Source: JADJMO01 sp016794445 (GTDB taxonomy: Bacteria > Myxococcota_A > Polyangia > Polyangiales > JADJMO01). Taken from it: DNA of 64,000 nucleotides. Of this stretch, positions 8,313 to 16,201 are shown piece by piece; positions within the stretch are counted from its first letter, which is position 1, and each line of letters starts with the position of its first letter. Location of the stretch: the NCBI GenBank assembly GCA_016794445.1, contig JAEUKC010000116.1:1-64000 (forward strand), read 5' to 3'. The notes under the pieces were generated by a model. The model made no database searches, was not told where the DNA came from, and saw only the letters and a program-made list of their open reading frames with translations. A program made the translations under genes and the position numbers.

Positions 8313-11008
8313 TGGCGTGGGTCGTCGGGATCGATCTCGGGACGACCCACACCGCGGTCGCCGTCGCCGAGCTCGACGGCGCGGCCTCCCGACCGACCGT
8401 CATCGCGTGGCCGGTGCCCCAGCGCGTGGCCGCAGCGGCGCGCGACGCGCGCGTGCTCCTGCCGTCGTGCCTGTTCGCGCCCCCGGCCGCCGAGCGCGGC
8501 GAGGGCGATCCACCCTGGATCGTCGGCGTCCACGCGCGCAACCGCGGCGCCGAGGTCCCGGGCCGCCTGGTCGCCTCGAGCAAGAGCTGGCTCGCGCACC
8601 CCGCCGTGGATCGCGCCGCCGCGATCCTCCCGTGGGGCGTCGACGATCTCGAGATCCCGAAGCTCTCCCCCGTCGACGCCGCCGCTGCGATCCTCGACCA
8701 CGTGCGCGGGGCCTGGGACGAGGCCCACCCCGGGGCACGGCTCGCCGAGCAGTCCGTGGTGCTCACGGTGCCCGCGTCGTTCGACGAGGTGGCCCGCGCG
8801 CTGACCATGGAGGCGACCCAGAAGGCGGGCCTGCGGGAGGTCCGCCTGATCGAGGAGCCGCAGGCCGCGTTCCTCGACTGGCTGGGCCAGGTCGGCGAGC
8901 CGGGGCTCGCGCGGCTCGGCGAGCTCGAGGTCCTCGTCTGCGACATCGGCGGCGGCACCACCGACTTCTCGCTGCTGCGCGTCGAGAGAAAGGCCGACGC
9001 ACCGGCGGGCGTCGCGGTCACGCGTGTGGCCGTCGGCGAGCACCTCCTGCTCGGCGGCGACAACGTCGACCTCGCGCTGGCCCATCACCTCGAGCCCTCG
9101 TTCGTCGACGCGGCGGGGGAGCACCTCGCGCCGCTGCGCTTCTCGGCGCTCGTGCACGCGGCGCGCGCGGCCAAGGAGAAGCTCCTCGCCGACGGAGCGC
9201 CGGCGGAAGTCCCGGTAACGCTCCTCGGCCAGGGCTCCAAGCTGATCGGCGGCGCGCGGCGCGCGAGCCTCGGGCGCGCGGCGCTCGACGCGGTCCTCGC
9301 GGGCTTCCTGCCCGACGTCGCCCGCGGCGACGGTCCTCAGCGAGCGCGACGCAGCGGGCTCGTGAGCGTCGGTCTGCCCTACGCGAGCGACGCCGCGATG
9401 ACCCGCCACCTCGCGGGTTTCCTCGCGCGCCACGCTCGCCTCGACGTGCCGCTCGGGCTGCTGTTCAACGGCGGCGTCTTCCACGCGCGCGCGTTCCGCG
9501 AGCGGATCGTCGCCGCGACCACCGCGGTGTGCGGCGTCTCACCCGTCGTCCTCGAGCACGGCGACCCCGACCTCGCCGTCGCGCGGGGCGCCGCGGCCTA
9601 TGGGCTGTCGCTGCGTGGCCTCGGTCGCCGCATCGGCGGCGGCTCTCCGCGCAGCTACTGGGTCGGCGTCGAGCGTGACCCGGGGGGCGGGCGCCGCGCG
9701 GTGTGCGTGGTCCCGAAGGGCAGCGAGCCCGGCGACCTGCACGTCGTCGAGGGCCGGGCGTTCGCGCTCACCGTCGGCCGCGCGACGCGCTTCGACCTGT
9801 TCGCCACGACGGGCGGCGCCCACGTGCACGACCGCGTGGGCGATCTGGTCACCTTCTCGGAAGAAGACGACCTCGCCGTGCTCCCGCCGGTGGTCACGCT
9901 GATCCAGGGCGACCCGGGCAAGGAGATCCCGGTGCGCCTCTCCGGCGAGCTGTCCGAGGTGGGCACGCTGCAGCTCGCGTGCGTCGAGCCCGAGGGCCGC
10001 GGTCGCCGGTATCGGCTCGACTTCGAGCTCCGGCGCGAGGCCGAGCGTCCCGCCGCCTCGCTGCGGCCCGCCGGCGAGGATCGTCGCCTCGTCGAGGCGC
10101 GCGCCCGCATCGACGCCGCGTTCAAGGGCGAGGACCCGCGCGACGCCAAGAACCTCGTGCGCGAGCTCGAGCGCCTGCTCGGCGACAAGGGCGGGTGGCC
10201 GTCGTCGATCGTGCGGCCGCTGTTCGACACCCTGATCGTGCACCTCCCGCTGCGCACCCGGTCGGTCGCGCACGAGCGCGCGTTCTTCTCGCTCGCGGGC
10301 TTCCTCCTGCGGCCGGGGTTCGGCGACCCGATGGACGCGCTGCGCATCAAGAAGCTCGAGCCCCTGCGGAAGAAGGGCCTCGCGCACGACGACCAGGACC
10401 TCTGGCGCGCGTACTGGATCTGCTGGCGGAGAATCGCAGCCGGCCTCTCGGAGCAGACCCAGTGCCAGCTGCGCGACACGCTCGATCCGTTCCTCGAGCC
10501 GAAGACCGACCGCCCCCGCAAGAAGCCCAAGGGGGTGCGCGCCGAGCCCTTCGACGAGGTGCTCATGCTGGCCTCCCACCTCGAGCGCGTCCCCGCTGCG
10601 CGCCGCGAGGAGCTCGGCAAGTGGATCCTCGAGCGCACCTGGACGAGCAACGACCCGCGGCTCTACGCGGCGATCGGGCGGCTCGGTGCGCGCGTGCCCG
10701 CCTACGCGAGCGCGCACCACTGCGTGCCGGCCCGCACGGCCGAGGAGTGGCTCTCCGAGGTGATCACCGCCGATTTTCGCGAGATCCCCGGCCTCGCGCC
10801 CGTGGCCGCGCAGCTCGCGCGCAAGACGGGTGATCGGGCGCGCGACGTCTCCGAGCGGGCGCGGGCGGCCACGCTGGCCGTGCTCACGCGCAACGACGCG
10901 CCGCCCGCGCTGGTCGAGATGGTCCGCGACGTGGTCGAGAGCTCGGACGCCGAGCGGCGCGAGGCGTTCGGCGAGGCGCTCCCCAGCGGGCTTCGCATGA
11001 TCGAGTGA
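8312..11008 (+). CDS. Hsp70 fused to C-terminal DUF3731
   Basis: The product is 898 residues. The N-terminal ~560 residues are a second Hsp70-like ATPase (VGIDLGTTHTAVAV, VCDIGGGTTDFS, LLGGDNVDLALAH). About 330 residues of DUF3731 type follow, including GGWPSSIVRPLFDTL, RSVAHERAFFSLAGFLLRPG and DLWRAYWICWRR. Hsp70-DUF3731 proteins usually travel with a DUF2760 gene and a shorter Hsp70, exactly as seen. The two Hsp70s share long local identity (for example VASSKSWL.H), so they are likely ancient duplicates that may act as a heterodimer (inference). The next gene is convergent and only 6 bases away. Confidence 0.9.
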   Translation: MAWVVGIDLGTTHTAVAVAELDGAASRPTVIAWPVPQRVAAAARDARVLLPSCLFAPPAAERGEGDPPWIVGVHARNRGAEVPGRLVASSKSWLAHPAVDRAAAILPWGVDDLEIPKLSPVDAAAAILDHVRGAWDEAHPGARLAEQSVVLTVPASFDEVARALTMEATQKAGLREVRLIEEPQAAFLDWLGQVGEPGLARLGELEVLVCDIGGGTTDFSLLRVERKADAPAGVAVTRVAVGEHLLLGGDNVDLALAHHLEPSFVDAAGEHLAPLRFSALVHAARAAKEKLLADGAPAEVPVTLLGQGSKLIGGARRASLGRAALDAVLAGFLPDVARGDGPQRARRSGLVSVGLPYASDAAMTRHLAGFLARHARLDVPLGLLFNGGVFHARAFRERIVAATTAVCGVSPVVLEHGDPDLAVARGAAAYGLSLRGLGRRIGGGSPRSYWVGVERDPGGGRRAVCVVPKGSEPGDLHVVEGRAFALTVGRATRFDLFATTGGAHVHDRVGDLVTFSEEDDLAVLPPVVTLIQGDPGKEIPVRLSGELSEVGTLQLACVEPEGRGRRYRLDFELRREAERPAASLRPAGEDRRLVEARARIDAAFKGEDPRDAKNLVRELERLLGDKGGWPSSIVRPLFDTLIVHLPLRTRSVAHERAFFSLAGFLLRPGFGDPMDALRIKKLEPLRKKGLAHDDQDLWRAYWICWRRIAAGLSEQTQCQLRDTLDPFLEPKTDRPRKKPKGVRAEPFDEVLMLASHLERVPAARREELGKWILERTWTSNDPRLYAAIGRLGARVPAYASAHHCVPARTAEEWLSEVITADFREIPGLAPVAAQLARKTGDRARDVSERARAATLAVLTRNDAPPALVEMVRDVVESSDAERREAFGEALPSGLRMIE

Positions 11009-11014
11009 CCGCGG

Positions 11015-11602
11015 TCAAGCGTGCGCGCGCAGGGCCGAGGAGAGGTTGCGCACGACGCGGAGGAGGTTCTCCATCACCTCGGCCTCGGTCTCCCCGAAGG
11101 CCCAGAAGGAGATCATCAGCTGCTGCCCGAGCCGCGCCTCCGGGGGCAGGGCGAGGAACCGGACCGGGACCAGCGTCGTGCCGACGATGCCCGCGGTGAA
11201 GTCGGGCTCCAGGCGCGCGAGGGCGCGGTGCAGCCCGATCGCGAGGCGCTCCGCGCTGCCTGCGACCACGTTCCGCGCGAGCGCCCGGCGCAGGATCATG
11301 AGGCGCCCGGAGCACCCGAGGCGCTGCGAGAAGGCCGGGTGCTCGTTGTCCGCGGGGCCCGTGAACGCGCAGTCGTTCGACTCGAGCGAGGACCCGGGCG
11401 CGTTCAGCCACTCGAGCAGGCCGTAGAATGCCTCGACCGCGTCGGTGGTCTCGAACGGCACGAAATCCTCGAGCGCCGACCGGATCAGCGCCGGCGTCGC
11501 GCGCAGGTCGTGGTAGCGGAACGCGGCGTCCGAGACGGCGTCGGTCCACGGGTGCGAGCGCGGTTCGCCCAGGGGCTCGCCCTGGTACTCACACGTCATC
11601 AT
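11015..11602 (-). CDS. Hypothetical cytosolic protein, 195 residues
   Basis: The product opens MMTCEYQGEP; the second Met is an equally good start. It has no signal peptide or membrane helix. It is rich in Leu, Ala and Arg helices in the second half and has three Cys (TCEY, DCAF, LGCSGR). I do not recognise a family. It lies between the Hsp70 operon (convergent) and the chemoreceptor gene (divergent, about 100 bases away). No functional inference is justified. Confidence 0.6.
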   Translation of the reverse strand: MMTCEYQGEPLGEPRSHPWTDAVSDAAFRYHDLRATPALIRSALEDFVPFETTDAVEAFYGLLEWLNAPGSSLESNDCAFTGPADNEHPAFSQRLGCSGRLMILRRALARNVVAGSAERLAIGLHRALARLEPDFTAGIVGTTLVPVRFLALPPEARLGQQLMISFWAFGETEAEVMENLLRVVRNLSSALRAHA

Positions 11603-11701
11603 GCGCGGCGCATCCGCGCGGACCCTAGCACCGCCTCGCGGGGAGTGGGCGACTCAAGCTTTCGGGAGACACTCCGTTCACCCTGGTGGGAGGCATCCTC
11701 G

Positions 11702-13294
11702 ATGTCGTTGCGGCAGCGTCTCTCGAACGCGTCGATCGTGCACAAGATGATCGGCCTGATCGTCTTGACGGTCGTCTGCCTGGTCGCGCTACAGGCGAAC
11801 TCGCTCCTGCGATTGCGCTCGAGCCTGATGGCCGAGAAGCAGACGAAGACGAAGCACCTCGTCGACACGGCCTACAGCCTCGTGGCCTACCAGCACGGCC
11901 TGTTCACGAGCGGCAAGGTGAGCGAGGCCGAGGCCAAGGCCGCGGCCGTCGCGGGGGTGCGCGCGCTCCGTTACGACCAGGCCGAGTATTTCTGGATCAA
12001 CGACATGCACCCCACCATGGTGATGCACCCGTTCAAGCCCGAGCTGGACGGCAAGGATCTGTCCGGCTTCAAGGACCCCGACGGCAAGCGCCTGTTCGTC
12101 GCGTTCGTCGACACGGTCAAGCAGAGCAACGCCGGGTTCGTGAACTACCTGTGGCCGCGCCCCGGCGCCGACAAGCCCGTGCCCAAGGTGTCGTACGTGC
12201 GGGGCTTCGCCCCGTGGGGGTGGGTCATCGGGTCGGGCATCTACGTCGACGACGTGCAGGCGACGTTCGTCCGCTCGGCGCGCGGCGACGCCGCCGTGCT
12301 CGTCGCCGTCTCGCTGTTCCTGGTCGCGGTGCTCGTCTACGTGACGCAGCGGCTCCGGCGCACCATGCAGCGGGCGCTCGACGGCCTCGCCCGCGTGCGG
12401 GACGGTGACCTCGACGCCGACCTCTCGACCCGCGACGCGGACGAGGTCGGCCAGATGATGGCCTCGATGCAGGAGATCGTCGCGCGCCTCCGCGAGGTGA
12501 TCTCGTCGGTGCAGGACGCGGGCGATCGCGTCGCGGCGGGCAGCGAGGAGCTCTCGAGCGCGGCGTCGGCGCTCGCCGATCGCGCGAGCGCGCAGGCGGG
12601 GTCGGCCGAGGGCGCGGCCGCGGCCGTGGAGCAGATGAGCGCCACGACCATGGCGAGCCGCAACAAGGCGGTGCTCGCGAAGGGCCTCGCCGCCAAGAAC
12701 GTCGAGGACGCCCACGCGAGCGGAGACGCGATGGTCGAGACCGCCGCGGCGATGCAGGCCATCGTCAGGCAGGTCTCGGTGGTGCAGGAGCTCGCGCGCC
12801 AGACCAACCTCCTCGCGGTCAACGCCGCCATCGAAGCGGCGCGGGCCGGCGAGCACGGGCGGGGCTTCTCGGTGGTGGCGACCGAGGTGCGCCGGCTCGC
12901 CACCGAGAGCGCGAAGGCCGCCCGCGCCATCAACGAGCGGTCGACCTCCTCGCTCGCCGTCGCGAAAGTGACGGAGACGAAGATCTCCTCTCTCGGGGGG
13001 GACATCGGCCAGACCTCGCTCCTCATGGACGAGATCACGAGCAGCGCCGAGGAGCAGGCGGTCGGTACCGCGCAGCTCGAGGGCGCCATGGAGAAGCTGA
13101 ACGAGATCGCCCAGGAGAACGCGCAGACGGTGCGAGAGATCTCCTCCACGGCGCAGTCTCTCTCCACGCAGGCCTCGGAGCTCATGCAGGCAGTGGCCTA
13201 CTTCACGATGAGCAACCGGCCGTCGCTGTCCCCGGTGCGGCCCTCGCGCTCCGTCGCGCTCGGGGTGGCGCTCGTCTCGGCCGTCCCGCGCTAG
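11702..13294 (+). CDS. Methyl-accepting chemotaxis protein with single Cache domain
   Basis: The product is 530 residues from ATG 11702, preceded by GGGAGG at 11688-11693. An N-terminal membrane helix (KMIGLIVLTVVCLVALQ) leads into a periplasmic sCache_2 domain with EYFWINDMHP, MVMHPFKPELDGKDL and GWVIGSGIYVDD. A second helix, a HAMP segment and a long coiled-coil signalling domain follow. The hairpin tip ARQTNLLAVNAAIEAARAGEHGRGFSVVA is close to consensus. sCache_2 domains often bind small organic acids. No che genes are in the window, so it must work with a chemosensory array encoded elsewhere. Confidence 0.95.
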   Translation: MSLRQRLSNASIVHKMIGLIVLTVVCLVALQANSLLRLRSSLMAEKQTKTKHLVDTAYSLVAYQHGLFTSGKVSEAEAKAAAVAGVRALRYDQAEYFWINDMHPTMVMHPFKPELDGKDLSGFKDPDGKRLFVAFVDTVKQSNAGFVNYLWPRPGADKPVPKVSYVRGFAPWGWVIGSGIYVDDVQATFVRSARGDAAVLVAVSLFLVAVLVYVTQRLRRTMQRALDGLARVRDGDLDADLSTRDADEVGQMMASMQEIVARLREVISSVQDAGDRVAAGSEELSSAASALADRASAQAGSAEGAAAAVEQMSATTMASRNKAVLAKGLAAKNVEDAHASGDAMVETAAAMQAIVRQVSVVQELARQTNLLAVNAAIEAARAGEHGRGFSVVATEVRRLATESAKAARAINERSTSSLAVAKVTETKISSLGGDIGQTSLLMDEITSSAEEQAVGTAQLEGAMEKLNEIAQENAQTVREISSTAQSLSTQASELMQAVAYFTMSNRPSLSPVRPSRSVALGVALVSAVPR

Positions 13295-13341
13295 CTCGGG
13301 GATGGAACGGGTGTGTTAGGCTCCCACCGCAGGGGGTCTCC

Positions 13342-14589
13342 ATGCGCCGATCTTCGTTCGTCCTCTGCTTCGTGTTCGCGACGGGGTGCTCCGACTCCGG
13401 GGGGACCGTCACCGACGAGGACACCGGCCTCGACGACGCTGCGGGGGACGCCCTCGGCGACTCCCCGACGACGGACACGGGGTCGCCGACCGATGGGACC
13501 CCGCCCGATGGCGCGACGGACACGGGCGCGCCGACGGACACGGGCACGCCGACGGACACGGGCACGCCGACGGACACGGGCACGCCGACCGACACGGGCA
13601 CGCCGACGGACACGGGCACGCCGACGGACACGGGCACGCCGACGGACACGGGCACGCCGACCGACACGGGGACGGACGCGGGCGGTGGCCCGGTGCCGAC
13701 CCTCGGGGGCTGCCCGGTCTTCACCGCCTCCGACGCGTGGAACACGCCGATCTCCAGCAGCGCGAGCGTCGACGCCACCTGGACCACCAAGCTCTACGCC
13801 AACGCCACCAAGAAGGTCCTCCACCCCGACTTCGGCACCGCGTTCGGCATCCCCTTCAACGTCGTTCCCTCCACGCAGACCAAGCTCACCATCGGCTTCG
13901 ACTACGCGAGCGAGAGCGACCCCGGCCCGTATCCGTTCCCAGGAGCGAGCGCGAAGATCGAGGGCGGCACGCCGGCGAGCTGCTCGGGCGACTGCCACGT
14001 GCTCACCGTGCAGCAGACCACCTGCCTGCTCTACGAGGGGTGGAACTGCCACTACACCGCGGGCACGAGCACCTGGCACTGCGGCAGCGGCGCCAGGTTC
14101 GACCTCACCAAGAACAGCTATGGCCAGCGCCCGATCAAGTGGACCTCGGCCGACGCCGCCGGCCTCGCGATCCTGCCGGGCCTCGTGCGCTACTCCGAGG
14201 TGGCCGCGGGCGTGGTCAACCACGCCATCCGCTTCACGATGCACTGCACGCAGGACGGCTTCGTGGTGCCTGCCTCGCACCAGGCCGTGCCCACCGGTGG
14301 CAGCGGCTGTCCCGCGGGCATCAGCACCACGACCCTCCGCGCCGAGTATCCGCCCATGGGGCTGCGCGTACGCCTCAAGGCCTCGTACGCCATCTCGACC
14401 TTGCCGACCCAGGCCCGGATCGTCGCCCAGGCGATGAAGACCTACGGGATGATCCTGGCCGACAACGGCAGCGACTACTACTTCCAGGGCGACCAGGATC
14501 CGGGCTGGAACGACAGCCAGCTCAACGCCCTCAAGGCCATCCCGGGCGACGCGTTCGAGGTCGTCACGCCCGGCGCCATCACGCGCTGA
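13342..14589 (+). CDS. Surface lipoprotein with TDTGTP repeat and Cys-containing domain
   Basis: The product is 415 residues. A short signal peptide ends in a lipobox (F-A-T-G-C). An acidic, disordered Asp/Thr-rich stalk follows with eight hexapeptide repeats (about residues 63-110). The folded domain of about 290 residues contains six or more Cys, many Trp/Tyr and motifs such as ASDAWNTPIS, NSYGQRPIKWTSADAAGL and DNGSDYYFQGDQDPGW. That domain resembles secreted proteins found in many soil bacteria, whose function I cannot name. The stalk probably displays it away from the outer membrane. A small GTPT-repeat length change would alter reach without a frameshift. Confidence 0.75.
   Translation: MRRSSFVLCFVFATGCSDSGGTVTDEDTGLDDAAGDALGDSPTTDTGSPTDGTPPDGATDTGAPTDTGTPTDTGTPTDTGTPTDTGTPTDTGTPTDTGTPTDTGTPTDTGTDAGGGPVPTLGGCPVFTASDAWNTPISSSASVDATWTTKLYANATKKVLHPDFGTAFGIPFNVVPSTQTKLTIGFDYASESDPGPYPFPGASAKIEGGTPASCSGDCHVLTVQQTTCLLYEGWNCHYTAGTSTWHCGSGARFDLTKNSYGQRPIKWTSADAAGLAILPGLVRYSEVAAGVVNHAIRFTMHCTQDGFVVPASHQAVPTGGSGCPAGISTTTLRAEYPPMGLRVRLKASYAISTLPTQARIVAQAMKTYGMILADNGSDYYFQGDQDPGWNDSQLNALKAIPGDAFEVVTPGAITR
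13528..13671 (+). repeat. 18-bp in-frame tandem repeat, eight units
   Basis: Eight units of 18 bp (consensus ACGCCGACGGACACGGGC) encode the hexapeptide T-P-T-D-T-G. The first unit begins GCGCC. The base at position 9 of the unit is G,G,G,C,G,G,G,C across the eight units. The array therefore looks like two copies of a 72-bp block of four units. The length is a multiple of three, so copy-number change keeps the frame. Confidence 0.9.
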
Positions 14590-14621
14590 CGCATCGACCG
14601 ACGAGCCCGGCGAGCGCCCAC

Positions 14622-14654
14622 AAAAAGCGCAGCGGGCACCCGAGGGGCGCCCGC
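14622..14654 (-). terminator. Rho-independent terminator for the K/D lipoprotein gene
   Basis: Stem arms of 10 bp (14632-14641 and 14645-14654, one mismatch, GAG loop) are followed on the minus strand by a run of five T (14622-14626). This sits 24 bases after the stop of the minus-strand lipoprotein gene and between two convergent genes. Confidence 0.65.
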
Positions 14655-14677
14655 GCAGGAAGAAGGGAGAGCGCGAC

Positions 14678-15196
14678 TCAGTCGTCGTCGTCGCCCTTCT
14701 TCTTCTTCTTGTCGTCGTCGTCGCCCTTCTTCTTCTTCTTGCCCTTGTCGTCGTCGTCGCCGCCGCCGCCGCCGCTCTTCTTGCAGGCGTCCTTGATCTT
14801 CTTCATGCCCGACTCGAACTTCTCGTCGGCGTCCTTGAAGTCCTCCGTCTCGAACTTGCAGGCACGCCAGTCGTCGAAGCCCTCGCCCTTCATGAAGCAG
14901 TCGTGATCCTTGGCCTTGATCGTCTTGCCGGCCTTGGAGTCGTCCTTGCACTTGTCAGCCAGCTTCTCCTGCTCCTTGTCCACGGTCTTCTCGACCGCGT
15001 CCATCATCAGGGTCTTCATGGCCTTGGGGCAGTCTTCGGCCGCCTTCTTCACTTCCTTCTTCATGACGGAGAAGGCGTGCTCGGCGAACTTCTCGCACTC
15101 GGCAGGCGAGAGCTTCTTCGGGAGCAGCCCGCAGCCTGGGGCTGCGAACGGGAGAATGAGGGCTGCCGCCCCGACGAACGCTTGGACTCGCTTCAT
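14678..15196 (-). CDS. Lipoprotein with four-Cys helical domain and K/D polyampholyte tail
   Basis: The product is 172 residues from ATG 15196 behind a GGAGG. A signal peptide ends in lipobox A-P-G-C. A charged helical domain with spaced Cys (AECEKF, EDCPKAM, DKCKDD, DHDCFMK, RACKFE) follows. The last ~35 residues alternate GGGGG, DDDD and KKKKK blocks. It is the same length as the lipoprotein at 61399-61917 and shares its Cys spacing and a DH[DE]CMK-like motif, so they are likely paralogues. The function is unknown. The tail should be disordered and strongly charged, facing the periplasm or surface. Confidence 0.75.
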   Translation of the reverse strand: MKRVQAFVGAAALILPFAAPGCGLLPKKLSPAECEKFAEHAFSVMKKEVKKAAEDCPKAMKTLMMDAVEKTVDKEQEKLADKCKDDSKAGKTIKAKDHDCFMKGEGFDDWRACKFETEDFKDADEKFESGMKKIKDACKKSGGGGGDDDDKGKKKKKGDDDDKKKKKGDDDD

Positions 15197-15257
15197 GGAT
15201 GACCTCCGGCGACCGGAGAGTACGCGAGGTGGGGTGGGTCCCGTAAAGAGAGAACTG

Positions 15258-15530
15258 TCACTCGCCCGGCGCCCGCAGTTCCAGGGCGAGCGCATGAATC
15301 TGCTGGCGGAGCTCCTCGGCGAGCAGGCGCTGCACGGCGCGATGGCGCGCGAGGAGGCCCTGCCCCGAGAACCGGCTCGACACCATCACGACCCGCAGGT
15401 GCCGCGCGCCCCCACGCGAGCCGGCGTGGCCGGCGTGCAGATGACTCTCGTCGATCAGCGTGAACGCCTCGGGCGCGAAAGCCTCTCGGAGGCGGCGCTC
15501 GACGTCGGCGAGGAACGGGTCTTCGACCAT
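15258..15530 (-). CDS. bolA: BolA family protein
   Basis: The product is 90 residues from ATG 15530. It shows the BolA class II/KH-like fold pattern: an N-terminal helix (VERRLREAF), DESHLHAGH, HLRVVMVSSRF, LLARHRAVQRLL and LRQQIHALAL. BolA proteins bind CGFS monothiol glutaredoxins through a shared [2Fe-2S] cluster and influence stress and cell-shape genes. A CGFS glutaredoxin is encoded at 18979-19299 in this window, which supports a BolA-Grx pair. The His of HAGH and the later conserved His are present as potential cluster ligands. Confidence 0.88.
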   Translation of the reverse strand: MVEDPFLADVERRLREAFAPEAFTLIDESHLHAGHAGSRGGARHLRVVMVSSRFSGQGLLARHRAVQRLLAEELRQQIHALALELRAPGE

Positions 15531-15613
15531 GGAGCACCTGGTGCTGCGTCGGTCCCCGCGGGGCAAGCCCCGCACTTGGCCCGGTGCGCCAGGGTGGGAT
15601 ACCTGGCGGGGCC

Positions 15614-16201
15614 ATGTCGATCGCCTTCGACCAGGCCTACTACCGGCGCTTCTACCTCGACCCCGAGACCCGCATCTACGACGAGGCCCACCACGGGCGG
15701 ATCGTCACGGCGGTGGTCTCGCTCATCGAGTGGTTCGGCGGCGAGCTCCGCGACGTGCTCGACGTGGGCGCGGGCGTCGGCCGCTGGGGGCAGTGGCTGA
15801 AGGCGAACCGCCCGGCCGTGGAGTACGTGTCGACCGAGCTCGATCCCGAGGTGTGCAAGCAATACGGCCACCAGCGCCGCAACATCGCCGAGTGGCGCGG
15901 TCGTCGACGCTTCGACCTCGTCGTGTGCCAGGGCGTGCTGCCCTACCTGCCCTCGGCCCAGGCCTCGCAGGCGCTCGAGAACCTCGCCGCCATGAGCCGC
16001 GGCTTCTTCTTCTTCGAGGCCATCACCAAGCACGACCTCGAGGAGGTCTGCGACACGAGCAAGACCGACGTCCGTGTCCACGCCCGCAGCGGCGCGTTCT
16101 ACCGCAAGCGCATCGCCAAGCACTTCCGGGAGATCGGCGCGGGGCTGTTCTATCGCCGCGACGGCGACCTCTCCTTCTTCGAGCTGGAGGCGCAGCCGTG
16201 A
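15614..16201 (+). CDS. Class I SAM-dependent methyltransferase
   Basis: The product is 195 residues from ATG 15614. Motif I is LDVGAGVGRWGQWL, motif II YVSTELDPEV, and a central FDLVVCQGVLPYL plus FFFFEAITKHD follow. The C-terminus has RSGAFYRKRIAKHFREIGAGLFYRR. The substrate is unknown; small proteins of this layout methylate diverse metabolites. The stop overlaps the GTG of the downstream FGE-fold gene (16198-16201), so the two are translation-coupled, which hints at a shared pathway. Confidence 0.85.
   Translation: MSIAFDQAYYRRFYLDPETRIYDEAHHGRIVTAVVSLIEWFGGELRDVLDVGAGVGRWGQWLKANRPAVEYVSTELDPEVCKQYGHQRRNIAEWRGRRRFDLVVCQGVLPYLPSAQASQALENLAAMSRGFFFFEAITKHDLEEVCDTSKTDVRVHARSGAFYRKRIAKHFREIGAGLFYRRDGDLSFFELEAQP

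Noticed and set aside
11021..11701. Long N-terminal extension of the chemoreceptor frame
   Set aside because: It is antisense to the gene at 11015-11602, and a proper ribosome site and membrane helix start at 11702.
13528..13671. Regularly spaced repeat that could look like a CRISPR array
   Set aside because: The units are contiguous, have no spacers, are in frame with a lipoprotein and encode T-P-T-D-T-G. There are no cas genes in the window.
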